DNA of 5,742 nt, taken from positions 1 to 5,742 of the forward strand of contig JAAZHP010000195.1 of the NCBI GenBank assembly GCA_012510625.1, given 5' to 3'. This document shows positions 1 to 5,742 of this stretch, in pieces (the first letter of the stretch is position 1; every line of letters begins with the position of its first letter). Position numbers and translations under genes: made by a program. Origin of the DNA: Bacillota bacterium (GTDB lineage Bacteria > Bacillota > Dethiobacteria > DTU022). The notes beneath the pieces are model-generated. The model was given only the letters and a program-made list of their open reading frames with translations. It ran no database searches and was not told the DNA's origin.

Positions 1-579
1 CAGTTCGAGCAGCTGCGCCGCCTCCTCTTCGGTTTCGCCGAGACCGCAGATGATATGCGTGCTCATCCGGCCCGGCCAGAGGCGGGCGCACTTCCGGAGC
101 AGGCGGAGACGTTTCTCAAAGCCGCCGCCCTTGTAACGGGCGGAGAGCTCTTCCGATACGGTATCGAGGGCGATGGAAATGCGCTCCGCTCCCGCATCAA
201 AAAATAAAGCCGCCTCGGCAACGGAGTGAACAGGGGCGGAAAGTGATATGGGCAGGCCGGCCGCGCCGCTCAACAGCCGGATCAGCCCGGCCAGGGCGCT
301 GCCGCCGCCCGGCTCGCAGACCGCCTGCAGGCAGATCCGCTGCAGCCCCTTCCCGGCAGCCCGCTGCAGCCCGGCGATGACCTCTTCCCGCGGAAAAGGA
401 GGCCAGCTTATCCGGCCGAGCCGCCCCGCCTTCCCGCCCGCTTCCCGCGCCTGCGGGCAGAAGGCACAGTTCATCAGGCATCCTTCACCGTGCAGCAGGT
501 AGGCAGTTGTGGGCAGGGCCTCCGAACGCATCCTGGTCAGGCCCAGGCAGGCCGCAGTCCCCAGTGAAACACGGATCAC
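1..579 (-). CDS. Radical SAM protein, biotin synthase-related (COG2516-like), partial; candidate LipS1/LipS2-type lipoyl synthase
   Basis: The reading frame is open from a GTG at 579-577 to the left edge, giving 193 residues without a stop; the C-terminus lies outside the window. Residues 34-41 (CLMNCAFC) form the CX3CX2C motif that binds the SAM-cleaving [4Fe-4S] cluster. The N-terminal LGTAACLGL stretch, TTAYLL (24-29), FCPQAR after the motif and RISWPPFP (56-63) are, from memory, typical of the biotin synthase-related family COG2516. Further cysteines at 11, 83, 88, 164 and 178 could include ligands of an auxiliary cluster. The GTG overlaps the TGA of the preceding gene (GTGA), with AGGAG at 595-591, 11 bases upstream, a slightly long spacing. 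An in-frame GTG at 591-589 is less likely because it sits on the Shine-Dalgarno sequence. Pairing with the upstream radical SAM gene and the gcv operon suggests lipoyl sulfur insertion. Which half of the pair it is cannot be decided here. Radical SAM assignment is firm; the function is inferred. Confidence 0.88.
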   Translation of the reverse strand, partial: MIRVSLGTAACLGLTRMRSEALPTTAYLLHGEGCLMNCAFCPQAREAGGKAGRLGRISWPPFPREEVIAGLQRAAGKGLQRICLQAVCEPGGGSALAGLIRLLSGAAGLPISLSAPVHSVAEAALFFDAGAERISIALDTVSEELSARYKGGGFEKRLRLLRKCARLWPGRMSTHIICGLGETEEEAAQLLEL

Positions 580-1433
580 AGCGCACAGCACTCCTCTCGC
601 CAGATCACTTTCAGCCCCATCCCTAAGGCAAGCCTTCTCGCCGCAGCAGTGGGCTGGACAATTTTGTTAATCCCCACTCCCAAGGCCAGGCAGTCAAGAT
701 CCTCGCGGTAACTGCCGCCCGGGCGCATGCAGCCGAGGTAGAGGGGAGTCCGCGGAAAGAGAACCCTTGCTTCGGCCAGGACCTTCGCCACCTCGCCGGG
801 AGGCGGCGGAGCCGCGCCGGCAAACTTTGTGTCCGGGGTGGGGCGGAAAACGATAAAGCTAATCGCCTCCGCCCCCTCCCGCCGCAGGATTTCCAGCGCC
901 CGGTACTCGCTCTCGATCCGCCCGCCCATAATGCCGATGCAGATATGGGGCACCACGCGATTGTAGCGGCGCAGGCAGCGATAGGAGCGGAGATAATCAT
1001 CAGGCGAGGCATCCAGGCCGTAGACCTCTTCGATTACCGCCCGGTCCGCCACGAAATCAAAGGAGACCACGCGGGCAATCCGCCCAATGGCGGCGGCATC
1101 TTCCATATCAACCAACCCGGGATGGAAGTTAAGCGAACCCCGCAGCGCCAGGGCTTCCAGCTCCGCCCACCTTTCCCGGTGCGGTACACGCCCCTGCCGG
1201 TTGCAGCCGCCGCTGACGAGGAAGCTTTTGGGTCCATCTCCCCGCCGGCCCAGCGCCTCCTCCAGCGAGGCCATCCCCTGCAGGTAGTGCCCCCCGCAAT
1301 GAGCGCAGTTAAGTGCGCATGACCGGCCGGTGACGCTGACCGGCAGGGTCAGGCGGGGGAAAACAAATTCCACCTGTCCCGGGATGAAGTCACCGGGAAT
1401 GTGCCCGCCGGCCGGCTCCCGAAATGTTCTCAC
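576..1433 (-). CDS. Radical SAM protein, uncharacterized biotin synthase homolog (COG1856-like); candidate LipS1/LipS2-type lipoyl synthase
   Basis: This complete 285-residue protein carries a CX3CX2C radical SAM motif at C39, C43 and C46 (SCALNCAHC), preceded by the strand LPVSVTG. SGGC (74-77), a VDMEDA segment after NFHPGLV, PHICIGIMGGRI (162-173), RPTPDTKF (197-204), YLGCMRPGG (232-240) and a C-terminal EECC (280-283) agree with my recollection of family COG1856, described as an uncharacterized homolog of biotin synthase. Cysteines 77, 235, 282 and 283 are candidates for a second cluster. Homologues named LipS1 and LipS2 jointly form lipoyl groups on carrier proteins: LipS2 acts on the octanoyl group at C8, LipS1 then at C6. 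The GTG start at 1433 overlaps the gcvPB stop (GTGA), with GAGGGGAG at 1444-1437 as ribosome binding site. Placement directly after gcvPB and before a second radical SAM gene supports a lipoylation role, probably on GcvH. It lacks the LipA layout, so plain lipA is unlikely. The exact family half is unresolved. Confidence 0.9.
   Translation of the reverse strand: MRTFREPAGGHIPGDFIPGQVEFVFPRLTLPVSVTGRSCALNCAHCGGHYLQGMASLEEALGRRGDGPKSFLVSGGCNRQGRVPHRERWAELEALALRGSLNFHPGLVDMEDAAAIGRIARVVSFDFVADRAVIEEVYGLDASPDDYLRSYRCLRRYNRVVPHICIGIMGGRIESEYRALEILRREGAEAISFIVFRPTPDTKFAGAAPPPPGEVAKVLAEARVLFPRTPLYLGCMRPGGSYREDLDCLALGVGINKIVQPTAAARRLALGMGLKVIWREECCAL
591..595 (-). promoter_or_regulatory. Ribosome binding site for the second radical SAM gene
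   Basis: AGGAG overlaps the codons for the C-terminal EECC of the upstream radical SAM protein and lies 11 bases before the GTG at 579-577. The spacing is longer than at the other junctions, so initiation here may depend more on coupling to translation of the upstream gene. Confidence 0.55.
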
Positions 1434-2896
1434 TCGCTCCCCTCGTCTCCATCCCAGATGATCCGGGGATTGCGAGCGGCCCTGACCTCATCAAGCCGCC
1501 CCACCGGGGTGGTATGGGGAGCGGAAGTAACGCGCTCCGGATCTTCTTCAGCCAGGCGGGCAATCTCCTCCATGACCTCGGCAAAGCGGTCCAGGGTCTC
1601 CTTGCTCTCCGTCTCGGTGGGCTCCACCATAAGCGCCTCTTCAACGATGAGGGGAAAATAGACCGTGGGCGGATGGAAGCCGTAGTCCAGCAGCGCCTTG
1701 GCGATATCGCCCGCCGAAACCCCTTTCTTCTTCTGCTTGCGGGCCGAAAGAACAAATTCATGCTTGCAGCGCCGGTCATAGGGCAAAGCATAGCTTTTTT
1801 TCAGCCGCTCCATGAGGTAGTTGGCATTAAGAACGGCATCGGCGGCCGCCTGACGGAGCCCCTCCGCCCCCATCATCATGATATAGGTATAGGCTTTTAC
1901 AACCACGCCGAAGTTCCCGTTGAAACCGTGAACCCTGCCGATGCTCAGGGGAAGATCATCTTTCCAGTAATAGCCCTTTTCGCCCCGCTCCACCAGCGGC
2001 ACGGGCAGGAAGGGCACCAGGTGCTCCTTCACCCCTACCGGGCCGCTGCCGGGGCCGCCGCCGCCGTGCGGCGTGGCGAAGGTTTTATGCAGGTTCAGGT
2101 GGACCACGTCGAAGCCCATGTCGCCGGGCCGGGCATGGCCCATTATGGCATTGAGGTTGGCCCCGTCGTAGTAGAGCAGACCCCCCACTTCATGGACCGC
2201 GGCGGCTATCTCGAGAATATCCTCTTCAAAGAGGCCCAGGGTATTGGGGTTGGTGAGCATCAGGGCGGCCACATCGTCATCCAGGAGCTCCTTGAGCGCT
2301 TTCAGGTCCACCAAACCGCGCCCGTCTGAAGGAATCTCTTTGATTTCGTAGCCGGCCATGGCCGCCGAAGCGGGGTTGGTCCCGTGCGCCGAGTCGGGAA
2401 TAAGGACTCTTTTGCGCTGGTCATTCCTGGATTTATGGTAGGCATGGATCAGCATCATCCCGGTCAGTTCCCCGTGCGCCCCCGCCGCCGGCTGAAAAGT
2501 AACCCGCTTCATCCCTGTTATTTCAGCCAGGCAGGCCTCGGTCCGGTAGAGCAGCTCCATGGCCCCCTGAACGCTCTCTGCCGGCTGGCAAGGGTGCAGG
2601 AAGGCGAAGCCGGGCAGCCGGGCCGCCTCTTCGTTAACCTTGGGGTTGTATTTCATGGTGCATGAGCCCAGCGGGTAGAAGCCGGAATCAACCCCGTGAT
2701 TGCGAGTAGATAAGGCGGTATAATGGCGCACCAGCTCCCCTTCGGATAGTTCGGGAAGCGCCAGGGGAATCCCGCGCCGCAGCTTTGCCGGCAGAAGCTC
2801 ATCCAGCGGCTTCACCGGAATATCGGGCTGCGGCAAAGAGCAGCCGCGCCGCCCCGGGGCGCCCAGTTCAAACAGCAAAGCCTGTTCTTTCCTCAT
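1430..2896 (-). CDS. gcvPB: Glycine dehydrogenase (decarboxylating) subunit 2, P protein beta half
   Basis: This is the PLP-binding half of the split P protein, which decarboxylates glycine and passes the aminomethyl group to the lipoyl arm of GcvH in the cytoplasm. With the start chosen here it is 488 residues, normal for GcvPB. Family hallmarks are present: FYPLGSCTMKYNPK (73-86), QPAAGAHGELTGM (135-147), HGTNPASAAM (171-180), YYDGANLNAIMG (242-253), and NLHKTFATPHGGGGPG (268-283), whose lysine (Lys271) is the expected Schiff-base residue for PLP. An ATG lies at 2902 and another two codons on at 2896. The second is preferred because GGAGGG at 2908-2903 stands six bases before it and touches the first, and because it gives an ATGA overlap with the gcvPA stop, matching the rest of the operon. 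The stop overlaps the GTG of the next gene. It acts with GcvPA as a heterotetramer. No missing key residue is seen. Confidence 0.97.
   Translation of the reverse strand: MRKEQALLFELGAPGRRGCSLPQPDIPVKPLDELLPAKLRRGIPLALPELSEGELVRHYTALSTRNHGVDSGFYPLGSCTMKYNPKVNEEAARLPGFAFLHPCQPAESVQGAMELLYRTEACLAEITGMKRVTFQPAAGAHGELTGMMLIHAYHKSRNDQRKRVLIPDSAHGTNPASAAMAGYEIKEIPSDGRGLVDLKALKELLDDDVAALMLTNPNTLGLFEEDILEIAAAVHEVGGLLYYDGANLNAIMGHARPGDMGFDVVHLNLHKTFATPHGGGGPGSGPVGVKEHLVPFLPVPLVERGEKGYYWKDDLPLSIGRVHGFNGNFGVVVKAYTYIMMMGAEGLRQAAADAVLNANYLMERLKKSYALPYDRRCKHEFVLSARKQKKKGVSAGDIAKALLDYGFHPPTVYFPLIVEEALMVEPTETESKETLDRFAEVMEEIARLAEEDPERVTSAPHTTPVGRLDEVRAARNPRIIWDGDEGSE
1437..1444 (-). promoter_or_regulatory. 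Ribosome binding site for the first radical SAM gene
   Basis: GAGGGGAG in the last codons of gcvPB ends three bases before the GTG at 1433-1431; its GAGG part is seven bases away, a good spacing. It supports the GTG start within the GTGA overlap. Confidence 0.65.
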
Positions 2897-4248
2897 GACC
2901 ATCCCTCCAGTGCCCCCACCAGGGCGTCAATCTGTTCCCGGGTTTTTGTTTCGGTGACGCAGAAGAGCATCGCCGGACCCAGTTCAGGGTAATAAGGCTC
3001 GATATCAAGCCCGCCGATGATTTTATGCTCCAGCAGGTGCCGGTTAAGGCGCCCGCCGTTGCCGGGGAGCTTTACCGCAAACTCCTTAAAGTGCATCCCG
3101 GGAAAGGCTTGCGCAAAGCCCTCCAGCGCGGTAATCTTCTCCCTGGCGTAAGCCGCCTTCTGCAGGCAGAGCTCCGCCAGCTCGCGCAGGCCGGCCGGCC
3201 CCATGGCCGCAAGGTAGGCGGCTGCGGCAAGAGCGTTGAGCGCCTGGTTGGAGCAGATGTTCGAAATGGCCCTTTCGCGGCGGATATGCTGCTCGCGCGT
3301 CTGCAGGGTCAGCACAAAACCGCGCCGGCCGTCGCGATCCACTGTTTCGCCCACAATGCGCCCGGGGATCCGCCGGAGCAGTTTCTGGCGCGCGGCGAAA
3401 AAGCCGAGCAGCGGGCCGCCGAATGAAGGCGGGTTGCCCAGGCCCTGCCCCTCGCCGGTTACGATATCGGCATCGTATTCCGCCGGAGCCCGGAAGAGGG
3501 CCAGCGAAATGGGATCCACCGAAAGCACCAGCAGGGCGCCGTGCCGGTGAGCTATCCCGGCCGCGCCCTCCATCTCTTCTAGCAGGCCGAAGAAGTTGGG
3601 CTGCTGCAGCAGCAGCGCCGCCGTATCCCCGTCGAGCATCTCCTCAAGCCGCGAAAAATCGGTGGCCCCTTCGATGAGGGGTATCTCCAGAAGTTGCAAA
3701 TCGCGCACTTCAAGATAGCTCTGCAGAACCCTGCGGTAATGGGGGTTAACCGAACGGGAGACCAGCACCTTGCCGCGGCGGGTCACCGCGCAGGCCGCTA
3801 CCGCCGCCTCGGCCAGGGCGGTGGCCCCGTCATAGAGCGAGGCATTGGCCGCCTCCATCCCGGTAAGACGGCAGATGAGGGTCTGGTATTCAAAAATCGA
3901 CTGCAGCAGCCCCTGGCTGATCTCGGCCTGGTAAGGAGTGTAGGCGGTGTAAAACTCGCTCCGCCCTGTCACATGCTGCACCACGGCGGGGATAAAGTGA
4001 TCGTAGACACCGGCTCCCAAAAAGCAGGGATAGTCGCGCATATTTATGTTCTTCGCGGCAAGTGCCCCCAGGTGGGCCGTCGCCTCCATCTCCGAAAGAG
4101 ACGGCGGCAGATTTAGATCCCCTTTCTTCAAGCGGACCTCTTCAGGCAGCTCATCAAAGAGCTGCTCCGCCGAAGCAGCCCCGATGGCAGCCAGCATCTC
4201 CCGCCGCTCCGCTTCAGTAAGAGGCAAGTAATGGCGGCCGCCGCTCAT
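2893..4248 (-). CDS. gcvPA: Glycine dehydrogenase (decarboxylating) subunit 1, P protein alpha half
   Basis: This 451-residue protein is the alpha half of the split glycine decarboxylase. It has the PLP-enzyme fold but no catalytic lysine, and completes the active site with GcvPB. Typical GcvPA segments are seen in order: YTPYQAEISQGLLQSIFEYQ (103-122), NASLYDGATALAEA (135-148), GEGQGLGNPPSFGGPLLGF (265-283), RIPGRIVGET (293-302) and LQTREQHIRRERAISNICS (315-333). Its length matches the usual roughly 440-450 residues. The ATG at 4248 overlaps the gcvH TGA (ATGA), with a GGAGG at 4260-4256, seven bases upstream, so the start is well supported. The stop at 2895-2893 overlaps the preferred gcvPB start. 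In many Proteobacteria and in eukaryotes the two halves are fused; the split form is common in Bacillota, Archaea and other lineages. Nothing in the protein looks damaged or unusual. Confidence 0.97.
   Translation of the reverse strand: MSGGRHYLPLTEAERREMLAAIGAASAEQLFDELPEEVRLKKGDLNLPPSLSEMEATAHLGALAAKNINMRDYPCFLGAGVYDHFIPAVVQHVTGRSEFYTAYTPYQAEISQGLLQSIFEYQTLICRLTGMEAANASLYDGATALAEAAVAACAVTRRGKVLVSRSVNPHYRRVLQSYLEVRDLQLLEIPLIEGATDFSRLEEMLDGDTAALLLQQPNFFGLLEEMEGAAGIAHRHGALLVLSVDPISLALFRAPAEYDADIVTGEGQGLGNPPSFGGPLLGFFAARQKLLRRIPGRIVGETVDRDGRRGFVLTLQTREQHIRRERAISNICSNQALNALAAAAYLAAMGPAGLRELAELCLQKAAYAREKITALEGFAQAFPGMHFKEFAVKLPGNGGRLNRHLLEHKIIGGLDIEPYYPELGPAMLFCVTETKTREQIDALVGALEGWS
2903..2908 (-). 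promoter_or_regulatory. Ribosome binding site deciding the gcvPB start
   Basis: GGAGGG lies inside the last codons of gcvPA. It is six bases from the ATG at 2896-2894 but directly abuts the upstream ATG at 2902-2900. This makes the downstream ATG the likely initiator and shortens GcvPB by two residues relative to the longest frame. Confidence 0.75.
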
Positions 4249-4643
4249 TTTTCAGCCTCCTCCTTCAACAGGGCTGCATATTCATCCTCATCGAGCAGTT
4301 CAGGATTCTCGTAGCCGGGCGCCACCCTGATCTTGACCACCCACGCCTCTCCATAGGGGTCTTCGTTCAACAGCTCCGGCTGATCCTGGAGCGCTTCGTT
4401 AATCTCCACCACCTCGCCGTCCACGGGAGCATAGAGATCGGAAACCGCCTTGACCGATTCAAGGACAACCAGCCTCTCTCCGGACTTCGCTTCCTGCCCT
4501 GTTTCGGGCAGCTCCACGTAAACAATATCTTTAAGCATATCCTGGGCATAGTCGGTAATCCCCACGGTAGCCAGGCCGCCGTCAAAGCTGACCCACTCAT
4601 GCGTGCGGGTATATTTCAACCCGGACCGGATTTGCCAATTCAC
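4245..4643 (-). CDS. gcvH: Glycine cleavage system H protein (lipoyl carrier)
   Basis: GcvH is the small mobile carrier whose lipoyl arm visits the P, T and L proteins. The 132-residue product has the family layout: YTRTHEWV (11-18), VGITDYAQDMLKDIVYVELP (27-46), and the lipoylation motif LESVKAVSDLYAP (61-73), in which Lys65 is the expected modified residue. DGEVVEIN and LLNEDPYGEAWVVKI follow as in typical H proteins, then an acidic tail. The GTG start at 4643 overlaps the gcvT TGA, and AGGAGGG at 4657-4651 is seven bases upstream, a near-ideal site. The strong site fits the need for a carrier to be made in good amount relative to the enzymes, though that is inference. GcvH is the likely substrate for the two radical SAM proteins encoded at the end of the operon. 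Confidence 0.98.
   Translation of the reverse strand: MNWQIRSGLKYTRTHEWVSFDGGLATVGITDYAQDMLKDIVYVELPETGQEAKSGERLVVLESVKAVSDLYAPVDGEVVEINEALQDQPELLNEDPYGEAWVVKIRVAPGYENPELLDEDEYAALLKEEAEK
4256..4260 (-). promoter_or_regulatory. Ribosome binding site for gcvPA
   Basis: GGAGG in the last codons of gcvH, seven bases before the ATG at 4248-4246, fixes the gcvPA start at the ATGA overlap. Confidence 0.75.
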
Positions 4644-5742
4644 TTCGATTCCCTCCTGTAAAATGGTGTGGTTACGACTTGCGCGCGGAGCGCTTTATCC
4701 CGGATGATAACCTCTACCACGCTGCCCGGCGGATATTCCCCGGGCGGCAGAAAGGCCATCCCGATAGATTTATTCAGCGTCGGCGAATAGGTCCCGCTGC
4801 TGACAAAACCGATCTCCCTCTCACTGTCAAAAACGGGGTATCCTTCCCTCAAAACACCTCGATCCAGCAGGATTAATCCGCCCAGCCGCCTGGACAGGCC
4901 TTCTTCTTTCTGATGCAGCAGCGCTTCGCGCCCAATAAACTCGCCCTTTTTAAAAGAGACAAAGCGGTCCAGTCCCGCTTCCAGGGGAGAGATGGACTCG
5001 CTCAATTCATGGCCGTAAAGGGGGAGCGATGCTTCAAGGCGCAACACGTCGCGCGCTCCCAGTCCCGCCGGGGCAAGGCCGAGATCACGCACCTGTCCCG
5101 CTTCCAGCAGCTCATCCCAGAGCTGTTCAGCCTTATCCGGGGCGCAGAAGATCTCGAATCCATCTTCGCCGGTATAGCCGGTCCGCGATACCAGGCACTT
5201 TATCCCGGCCAGATCTACCTCCGGGAGAAAATGATAGTAGCGCAGCTGCGCCAGGGGCGCCTGCGTCAGGGCAAGCAAAAGAGCCAGGCTGTTGGGGCCC
5301 TGAACGGCAAGGAGGGCCGTTTCCGCCGAGAGGTCGCGCAAGCTGACTTGCGGCGTCACTTTTTCACTGAGCCAGGCATAATCCTTAGCCGCGTTGGCCG
5401 CATTGACCACGAGCAGGTATCTCTCTGCACTGCACCTGTATACAAGGATATCGTCCACCGTCCCGCCGTGGGGATAGCAGATGGGGCTGTAGATGATCCG
5501 GCCGTCATTTAGAGTAGAGAGATCATTGGTGAGAACCTTCTGCAGGAAATCAGCCGCTCCCGGTCCCTCCACCAGAAATTCGCCCATATGAGAGGTGTCG
5601 AAAAGGCCCGCCTTGCGCCGTGTCTGACGCACCTCGGTAATAATCCCCTCATACTGCACCGGCATGAGCCAGCCGCCATATTCAACCAGGTCAGCTTTAA
5701 GCGCCAGGTGTTTTTCATAGAGAGGGGTCTTTTGCAGTTCAG
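4640..5742 (-). CDS. gcvT: Aminomethyltransferase, glycine cleavage system T protein (5' end cut by window edge)
   Basis: GcvT moves the methylene group from the aminomethyl-lipoyl arm of GcvH to tetrahydrofolate, releasing ammonia. The frame is open to the right edge, giving 366 visible residues. The first visible residues, ELQKTPLYEKH, sit at the canonical GcvT N-terminus, so only a few codons are missing. The ATG at 5665 is internal: it is the methionine of YGGWLMPVQY, a conserved motif that must be part of the protein. Other hallmarks (numbered from the first visible residue) are GLFDTSHMGEF (45-55), GGTVDDILVY (92-101) with the acidic pair that in the family includes the folate-interacting aspartate, VQGPNS (146-151), GYTGEDGFEIF (188-198), GLGARDVLRLEA (226-237), and SSGTYSPTLNKSIGMAFLP near the end. 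The TGA overlaps the gcvH GTG. As first gene of the operon, its promoter, and any glycine riboswitch, would be upstream outside the window. Confidence 0.97.
   Translation of the reverse strand, partial: ELQKTPLYEKHLALKADLVEYGGWLMPVQYEGIITEVRQTRRKAGLFDTSHMGEFLVEGPGAADFLQKVLTNDLSTLNDGRIIYSPICYPHGGTVDDILVYRCSAERYLLVVNAANAAKDYAWLSEKVTPQVSLRDLSAETALLAVQGPNSLALLLALTQAPLAQLRYYHFLPEVDLAGIKCLVSRTGYTGEDGFEIFCAPDKAEQLWDELLEAGQVRDLGLAPAGLGARDVLRLEASLPLYGHELSESISPLEAGLDRFVSFKKGEFIGREALLHQKEEGLSRRLGGLILLDRGVLREGYPVFDSEREIGFVSSGTYSPTLNKSIGMAFLPPGEYPPGSVVEVIIRDKALRAQVVTTPFYRRESK
4651..4657 (-). promoter_or_regulatory. Strong ribosome binding site for the GTG-started gcvH
   Basis: AGGAGGG within the end of gcvT is a near-perfect complement to the 3' end of 16S rRNA, seven bases before the GTG. 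It supports the GTG as the real gcvH start and is the strongest Shine-Dalgarno sequence in the window. Confidence 0.8.

Noticed and set aside
197..481. Minus-strand open frame of 94 codons
   Set aside because: It overlaps in another frame the second radical SAM gene, whose CX3CX2C motif and family segments show the true frame; the 94-codon product is low-complexity, rich in Gly, Ala and Arg.
576..1433. Assignment as canonical lipA or bioB
   Set aside because: The protein has only the one CX3CX2C motif in its N-terminal part without the N-terminal auxiliary CX4CX5C of LipA. Its conserved segments and C-terminal EECC fit the biotin synthase-related family and not true BioB, and no biotin genes are nearby.
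1424..2329. Long plus-strand open frame of about 301 codons
   Set aside because: It lies antisense to the strongly conserved gcvPB, including the PLP-lysine region. Its translation shows no recognizable domain, and it is explained by high GC content and codon bias on the opposite strand.
3190..3201. GC-rich palindrome around ggccggccgg, with a similar one near 1407-1417
   Set aside because: They lie within gcvPA and the first radical SAM gene, have no following T-run on the transcribed strand, and are expected by chance in GC-rich coding DNA, so they are not called terminators.
4913..5512. Plus-strand open frame of about 199 codons
   Set aside because: It is antisense to gcvT motifs such as GYTGEDGFEIF and GLGARD. 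It shows no recognizable domain and is a shadow of the coding strand.

Overview
This window is one tightly packed operon read entirely on the minus strand, so transcription runs from the right edge towards position 1. It holds a complete or near-complete glycine cleavage system followed by two radical SAM genes. In transcription order these are gcvT (start codon just off the right edge), gcvH, gcvPA, gcvPB, a complete 285-residue radical SAM gene, and a second radical SAM gene cut off by the left edge. There is no intergenic DNA. Every one of the five gene junctions is a 4-base stop/start overlap (GTGA or ATGA), so the whole set is probably translationally coupled.

The four gcv products together decarboxylate glycine. 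P protein is split into an alpha half (gcvPA) and a PLP-binding beta half (gcvPB). The aminomethyl group passes to the lipoyl arm on Lys65 of GcvH. GcvT then transfers the one-carbon unit to tetrahydrofolate and releases ammonia. The fourth component, dihydrolipoyl dehydrogenase (L protein), is not in the window.

The two radical SAM proteins resemble the 'biotin synthase-related' families (COG1856-like for 576-1433, COG2516-like for 1-579). They are not classical LipA. A pair of this kind, LipS1 plus LipS2, is known to insert the two sulfur atoms of the lipoyl cofactor in Thermococcus kodakarensis and has been discussed for bacteria. Finding such a pair fused by overlap to the operon that encodes the lipoylated client GcvH suggests that the operon makes both the apoenzyme and its cofactor. 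This assignment rests on family recall and context, not on a search.

The organism is probably a moderately high-GC anaerobic member of the Bacillota (Clostridia-like or a related deep lineage). The reasons are the split P protein, the strong GGAGG-type ribosome binding sites, the frequent GTG starts and the use of a non-LipA sulfur-insertion pair. An archaeal or other anaerobic origin is less likely but not excluded. No RNA gene, mobile element, CRISPR array, promoter or terminator is visible; the promoter should lie beyond the right edge and the operon end beyond the left edge.
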